Source of the DNA: Vallitalea sp.
GTDB lineage: Bacteria; Bacillota; Clostridia; Lachnospirales; Vallitaleaceae
Assembly (NCBI GenBank): GCA_025210235.1
Contig: JAOASG010000009.1
Location: forward strand, 1-37,584
Direction of reading: 5' to 3'
DNA length: 37,584 bases
Position 1 is the first letter of the stretch. Each line of letters begins with the position of its first letter. The position numbers were made by a program, and so were the translations under genes. Below, piece after piece: positions 34,318 to 37,584 of this stretch. The notes below the pieces were generated by a model. It ran no database searches, was not told where the DNA came from, and saw only the letters and a list, made by a program, of their open reading frames with translations.

Positions 34318-35364
34318 CTAAAACGTATTCAGAATACATCTTTTTCTACCAACAGTCGAACACTTGCTACAGCTGACACAACGTGATTTTTCCTGACCCT
34401 TTTTTAAACGTGTAATAAGGTCTGGTTCAGTGATAAATGGTCTAGACAATGAAACCATATCTATACCTGATATTAATACAGTTTCCATATCATTAAAGTT
34501 TCTTACACCACCAACAACCATAGTCGCGATATTCCTATCACCTTTAATCTCAAGGGCGCGATCCAAGAAATAATTATGATCTGAATATTTCTTTGTTGCG
34601 AAATCTGAACCACTGAATTCAACCGCTTCTATACCAAGCGCCTCAAGCTGAAACATCATGTAATCTAGATCGTCATTATACGTAGCAGTTTCTATCAGAT
34701 CATTGGAATCGATCTTTATAAATACTGGATAAGCTTCACCACAGGCTTCTTTAATTTCTTCCAATATCTCGCGTACAATTCTAAATCTGTTTTCTGAGCT
34801 TCCACCATAGTTATCCGTACGCTTATTGATAGATGGCTTCAGGAATTCGCATAAAAGATATCCATGAGCAGCGTGTAATTGCACACCATCCATTCTTGAT
34901 TTTTGTGCACGCACAGCAGCTTCAACAAAATCACTTTTCACTCTAGTAATTTCATCAATCGTCATCTCTCTTGCAACTCTACCATCTTCTAGTTCAAATT
35001 CAGACGGTCCGAATGGATCTTGTGAATAAGCTTGGATACCAGCATGGTTGATTTGTGCAATAACCTTTGTGTCGTTCGGCTCTACAATTTCTTTGATTTT
35101 TTTTGCATATTTAACATGATCGTCATTAATCAGTTCATTTGAGCTAGGTGCAACAATACCATCCTTCGAAACAAAAAACTGTCCTGCAATAATGAGCCCG
35201 ATTTCATTGGATGCCAATTCATCATACATTTTAAGCTCATCTGCGCTGATGGTACCATCAAGATTACCAAGCATACTATGCGTAGCTGATCTTATAACTC
35301 TATTCTTGATTGTCATGTTTCTTAGCTCTAGTGCTTTAAATACTTGCAAATTTTCCAAATTCAT
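34318..35364 (-). CDS. NADH:flavin oxidoreductase of the Old Yellow Enzyme family
   Basis: A 348-residue single-domain OYE barrel. IKNRVIRSATHS (residues ~19-30), QINHAG (~104), DGVQLHAAHGYLL (~159, with the H..H substrate pair), FLKPSINKRTDNYGGSSENR and VGGVRNF with SRPFITEPDL are visible. The C-terminus has CVSCSKCSTVGRKRC, a cysteine group like the iron-sulfur motif of 2,4-dienoyl-CoA reductase relatives, although the extra FAD domain is absent. It should reduce activated C=C bonds using FMN. GGAGCTGAG lies upstream. The promoter region carries a TetR box (35435-35446), so the upstream TetR gene probably represses it. Confidence 0.88.
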   Translation of the reverse strand: MNLENLQVFKALELRNMTIKNRVIRSATHSMLGNLDGTISADELKMYDELASNEIGLIIAGQFFVSKDGIVAPSSNELINDDHVKYAKKIKEIVEPNDTKVIAQINHAGIQAYSQDPFGPSEFELEDGRVAREMTIDEITRVKSDFVEAAVRAQKSRMDGVQLHAAHGYLLCEFLKPSINKRTDNYGGSSENRFRIVREILEEIKEACGEAYPVFIKIDSNDLIETATYNDDLDYMMFQLEALGIEAVEFSGSDFATKKYSDHNYFLDRALEIKGDRNIATMVVGGVRNFNDMETVLISGIDMVSLSRPFITEPDLITRLKKGQEKSRCVSCSKCSTVGRKRCILNTF

Positions 35365-35434
35365 AATACTCAGCTCCTTATTTGTTCACCTTTATTGGTT
35401 TATTTAATTAATATGTTTCAAAACTCAATTTATT

Positions 35435-35446
35435 TAGACCCGTCTG
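35435..35446. promoter_or_regulatory. TetR box in front of the Old Yellow Enzyme gene
   Basis: TAGACCCGTCTG is close to the palindrome TAGACCGGTCTA deduced from the other three boxes. It lies about 70 bases upstream of the start codon. Confidence 0.6.
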
Positions 35447-35500
35447 CTTGTATTGTGTAAAAATATAACCATTTTACTTTAAGTAAAATGGTAGTACATT
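35435..35500 (-). repeat. Promoter/tetR-end segment, parental copy of an inverted duplication
   Basis: The minus strand here carries the last codons of tetR (VLPFYLK), a 12-bp palindrome (35468-35492), the stretch GGTTATATTTTTACAC and the TetR box. A diverged copy in opposite orientation lies at 36194-36264. Confidence 0.75.
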
Positions 35501-36049
35501 ACTAATGAAGTTGTTGAGTGGCAACTCTGAATTCTCATATTTCATCCTCAATACTGCACCATGATAGTTATCATAAATCATATGTGTTAATCGAACAGAA
35601 TCTATTTGATTTGAGATGAGTTCCAAGGTCATTGCGCTGTCAATCCATTTTGCTATGAAATCTTTGTGCATATCTATACTGCTATGAATTAACTTGATAA
35701 TGGACTTATTTTCCACACCATCTGAAACAATATTCATCATTGGACATGTTCTAAGGTTGCCGTTATTGAAAAAGAAATCATTCGCAATAGAATAATACTT
35801 CGTAATCTTCTCAATCGGATTCAGAGTGCTATCATTATCTATCTGTTCTAAAATGAATTTTACTTTTCTGTTGTAAAGCTTTATTGCTTCGATAACAAAT
35901 GCATCTTTGTTTTCAAAGAAATTGTAAAAGGACCCTTTGGGAATCCCGCAAGCTTTTAATACGTGCTGAACGCCTAACCCTGAAAACCCCTTCATCGTTA
36001 GAATTTCAACACCAGATTGCAAAATTTCCTCTCTATTGTATTTTGACAT
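35474..36049 (-). CDS. TetR/AcrR-family transcriptional regulator
   Basis: A 191-residue repressor. The N-terminal HTH (about 8-52) has the order REEILQSGVEILTMKGFSGL, then VQHVLKACGIPKGSFYNFFENKDAF, typical of TetR DNA-binding domains. The rest is the helical ligand-binding domain with CPMMNIVSDG near residue 102. It is transcribed from TTGACA-17-TAGTAT with a TetR box just downstream of -10 (autorepression). Further boxes lie at the divergent promoter and before the OYE gene. Its last codons form a palindrome with downstream sequence that may serve as its terminator. The inducer is probably an electrophile or a substrate of the OYE. Confidence 0.9.
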   Translation of the reverse strand: MSKYNREEILQSGVEILTMKGFSGLGVQHVLKACGIPKGSFYNFFENKDAFVIEAIKLYNRKVKFILEQIDNDSTLNPIEKITKYYSIANDFFFNNGNLRTCPMMNIVSDGVENKSIIKLIHSSIDMHKDFIAKWIDSAMTLELISNQIDSVRLTHMIYDNYHGAVLRMKYENSELPLNNFISNVLPFYLK

Positions 36050-36069
36050 ATTCCCTCCTAAACAAATAT

Positions 36070-36081
36070 AACACCGGTTTA
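36070..36081. promoter_or_regulatory. TetR box at the tetR promoter
   Basis: The minus strand reads TAAACCGGTGTT, directly downstream of the tetR -10 element, consistent with autorepression. Confidence 0.6.
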
Positions 36082-36086
36082 CTTAT

Positions 36087-36115
36087 ATACTACTTCTTCT
36101 TTCGATAATTGTCAA
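36087..36115 (-). promoter_or_regulatory. Sigma-A promoter of tetR
   Basis: TTGACA (36110-36115) and TAGTAT (36087-36092) with a 17-base spacer. The -35 lies in the left arm of an 11-bp inverted repeat, ATTGTCAATGA / TCATTGACAAT (36108-36118 and 36134-36144). Confidence 0.7.
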
Positions 36116-36136
36116 TGAAAATTTATACAATTATCA

Positions 36137-36165
36137 TTGACAATGAATAAAGGATAAATTAAAAT
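36137..36165 (+). promoter_or_regulatory. Divergent sigma-A promoter toward the SnoaL-like gene
   Basis: TTGACA (36137-36142), 17 bases, TAAAAT (36160-36165). The -35 lies in the right arm of the same inverted repeat that holds the tetR -35, a mirror-image divergent promoter pair. Confidence 0.7.
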
Positions 36166-36170
36166 ATAAG

Positions 36171-36182
36171 TAAACCAGTCTA
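36171..36182. promoter_or_regulatory. TetR box at the divergent promoter
   Basis: TAAACCAGTCTA begins five bases after the -10 element, over the expected start site. It shares AAGTAAACC with the box at 36070-36081 in inverted orientation. Confidence 0.6.
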
Positions 36183-36193
36183 ATGTTTATGGT

Positions 36194-36264
36194 GATGTAT
36201 TACCATTTTACTTATCATAAGCTGAAGTGGTTATATTTTTACACGATATAAGTAGATCGGTCTA
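36194..36264 (+). repeat. Diverged inverted copy of the tetR end and OYE promoter
   Basis: The plus strand encodes DVLPFYLS and a stop (36194-36220), matching the tetR C-terminus VLPFYLK. It then has GGTTATATTTTTACAC (identical to the OYE promoter region) and the box TAGATCGGTCTA (36253-36264). It is a remnant of a second tetR cassette. Confidence 0.75.
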
Positions 36265-36480
36265 TTAATTGATGTGTTTGGTAAGTACCCGCTATTGATG
36301 TTCATAATGCTAAGAAGGAAATTAAGGAACTAACCATTAGTAAGGACATTGGGGCTTCTTTGAAGCCATGAATGCTTCTGGTAAATAGAAGATGAGGCTG
36401 TTGTAATTCGAGTTTCTGTATAATTGAGGATCTGTTTTTACAACTCCTCAGGAAAAGATTACTATATCAATCTAAAAAAT
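36265..36480 (+). other. Leader without an intact gene
   Basis: No complete reading frame with a ribosome binding site is present. Short open stretches such as VHNAKKEIKELTISKDIGAS (around 36300-36355) may be remnants of the gene once driven by the duplicated promoter. I could not identify them. Confidence 0.35.
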
Positions 36481-36504
36481 ATAAATGAAAATAGGAGGCT
36501 TATA

Positions 36505-36996
36505 ATGAGTCAATCAAAAAAATATCCAATAATTGATATCAACAAACATTTACAAGAAAATTGGACAGAACAAGAAACAGAAAATGCAAAGATCGTCGTG
36601 GACTTTTTTCAACATTTGATGAATGAACATGACTTTGACTACACAATGGAGAAATACGGTAATGGTCCATACACACAACACAACAGAGCTATACCAAATG
36701 AAATGTCTGGACTTATTAGCTATGTGAAAACACTGACCAAGAGATTCCCTGAGTATTCTTTTGATGTGAAGCGAATATATGCTGATGGTGATTTCATCCT
36801 CTTGCATAGCCATACCACAATGATGGCGAAACACAGGGGCAATGAGAAAAAAGGATTTATTATTACTGATACATTTCGATTAAAAAATGGAAAACTGGCA
36901 GAGCACTGGGATGCAATCCAACCAATTGACACTTTCTCAAGACTGTTGTTCTTAATAACAGGCGGAAGTATAAATAATAACAATCCAACTTTCTAA
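36505..36996 (+). CDS. SnoaL-like/NTF2-fold protein
   Basis: A 163-residue protein. FFQHLMNEHDFDYTMEKYGN, YTQHNRAIPN (~54-63), FPEYSFDVKRIYADGDFILLH and a C-terminal DTFRLKNGKLAEHWDAIQPI follow the SnoaL-like cone fold, with H and D residues lining the pocket. Family members are ring cyclases, isomerases or small-molecule binders; the function here is unknown. The ATG at 36505 is chosen because AGGAGG lies five bases upstream; an earlier in-frame start lacks such a site. It lies downstream of a TetR-boxed promoter divergent from tetR, so it is probably coregulated with the OYE. A terminator follows. Confidence 0.8.
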   Translation: MSQSKKYPIIDINKHLQENWTEQETENAKIVVDFFQHLMNEHDFDYTMEKYGNGPYTQHNRAIPNEMSGLISYVKTLTKRFPEYSFDVKRIYADGDFILLHSHTTMMAKHRGNEKKGFIITDTFRLKNGKLAEHWDAIQPIDTFSRLLFLITGGSINNNNPTF

Positions 36997-37018
36997 CAAA
37001 CTTATGTAGATAAAAGAT

Positions 37019-37047
37019 CATCTCATTAAGAGATGGTCTTTAATTCA
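37019..37047 (+). terminator. Terminator of the SnoaL-like gene
   Basis: AAAGATCATCTC and GAGATGGTCTTT form a 12-bp stem with a five-base loop, 23 bases after the stop codon. Confidence 0.75.
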
Positions 37048-37128
37048 AGTACATTTCATAAGATTTGAACTCATATCAAGCGTGTTGATTATCCAAAAAA
37101 AGGTATAAAAAAGAGTACTTCTAGTGTG

Positions 37129-37160
37129 AAATATTTGGTATCCTACAACACAAATATTTT
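37129..37160. repeat. Inverted repeat upstream of the IS4-family transposase
   Basis: AAATATTTG and CAAATATTT arms flank a short spacer, just upstream of the transposase ribosome binding site. It may be part of the element's left end or a structure limiting transposase expression. The exact IS terminus was not identified. Confidence 0.4.
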
Positions 37161-37178
37161 AGAAAAGAGGTACTCCTT

Positions 37179-37584
37179 ATGAAAAAGAATAACACTATAA
37201 TGGATATAATGCAAACATTTCTTACACCTAAAGAAGTAGAAACGGTATGTAATTTAATTAGATATAAAGATACATCTAGAAAATTTACTGTATATACATT
37301 GCTTCAATACTTTGTAGCAGCAGCTGTTGGTGAATGGAAAAGTTTTAGACAAAGTACTGAAAAATTAAGTGATTTTGAACTTCCGCAAGTAGATCACTCT
37401 ACTATATCAAAAAAAGCAAGCACAGTAGATTATGAAATTACAAAAAGGCTTTTTCATATACTTTCTAATAAATGTAATCGTTCAGTAAAAAGAATTTTAG
37501 ATCTTCCTAAAGATTTATTAGCTATTGATTCTACTACTATTACTGTAGGTAAAAATCGCATTCCGTGGGCAAAATATAAGGGAA
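37179..37584 (+). CDS. IS4-family transposase, N-terminal part (cut by the window edge)
   Basis: From the ATG at 37179 (AAAAGAGG eight bases upstream) 135 codons are open to the end of the window. The sequence starts MKKNNTIMDIMQTFLTPKEV. It contains LPQVDHSTISKKAS and DLLAIDSTTITVGKNRIPWA, the first DDE aspartate block (IDSTT) of IS4-family transposases. The remaining DDE residues lie beyond the window. No damage is visible in the part present, so the element may be intact. Confidence 0.85.
   Translation, partial: MKKNNTIMDIMQTFLTPKEVETVCNLIRYKDTSRKFTVYTLLQYFVAAAVGEWKSFRQSTEKLSDFELPQVDHSTISKKASTVDYEITKRLFHILSNKCNRSVKRILDLPKDLLAIDSTTITVGKNRIPWAKYKG

Noticed and set aside
36424..36996. Longer start for the SnoaL-like gene
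   Set aside because: The upstream start has no ribosome binding site and adds residues unlike the family. AGGAGG directs the ATG at 36505.
1..37584. tRNA or rRNA genes, riboswitches and an origin of replication
   Set aside because: No cloverleaf, rRNA-like high-G+C block, recognisable riboswitch core or DnaA-box cluster was found by reading. A covariance-model scan could still find something short.

Overview
The window is AT-rich DNA (about 30% G+C by eye) with strong AGGAGG-type ribosome binding sites, short intergenic gaps and anaerobic, radical-SAM-rich gene content. It suggests a Clostridium sensu stricto-like firmicute. Nearly all genes lie on the minus strand.

Layout. 1-400: a higher-G+C fragment abutting a truncated DUF1097 gene. 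548-6280: a cyclic ureide/hydantoin catabolic operon (YkvI-type transporter, small membrane protein, dihydropyrimidinase/hydantoinase, M20 carbamoylase) preceded by a sigma-54 promoter and by a PAS-AAA+ activator gene whose DNA-binding helix-turn-helix is cut by an in-frame stop. 6390-8259: a MarR-controlled redox pair (flavodoxin/ferredoxin protein, nitroreductase) with two matching palindromic operators. 8507-9199: a lone plus-strand TIM-barrel gene. 9371-16336: a clostridial O-acetylated cellulose cluster (ccsA-B-Z-H-I), in which the c-di-GMP-binding PilZ part of the synthase is separated from the catalytic part by a one-base frame change at a T-run. An exact 57-bp direct repeat (9301-9357 and 17110-17166) and IS30/IS21 remnants bracket this cluster.

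17074-23147: an operon-like set of dihydrouridine synthase, a 1346-residue cytoplasmic LRR_5 protein and a ferredoxin-tailed aldo/keto reductase. 23202-29007: a PHP hydrolase and the STM4011-STM4012-STM4013-STM4014-STM4015 gene set. This set holds two radical SAM enzymes, an alkaline-phosphatase-fold hydrolase, an ATP-grasp-like protein and an LRR-like protein. It is driven by a clear TTGATA-17-TACAAT promoter, its function is not established as far as I know, and it is the best candidate for an undescribed pathway here. 29105-33787: HEAT-repeat protein, lipoprotein, DUF4274, YwqG/DUF1963 and a decayed lipoprotein gene, resembling an orphan immunity-type island. 34318-36996: an Old Yellow Enzyme, its TetR regulator and a divergent SnoaL-like gene, with four related TetR boxes and a partial inverted duplication of the tetR end and promoter. 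37179-end: the start of an IS4-family transposase, cut by the window edge.

Main themes are catabolic and redox modules with recognisable operators, a surface cellulose system that may be phase-variable or frameshift-regulated, and a conserved but uncharacterised radical SAM operon.
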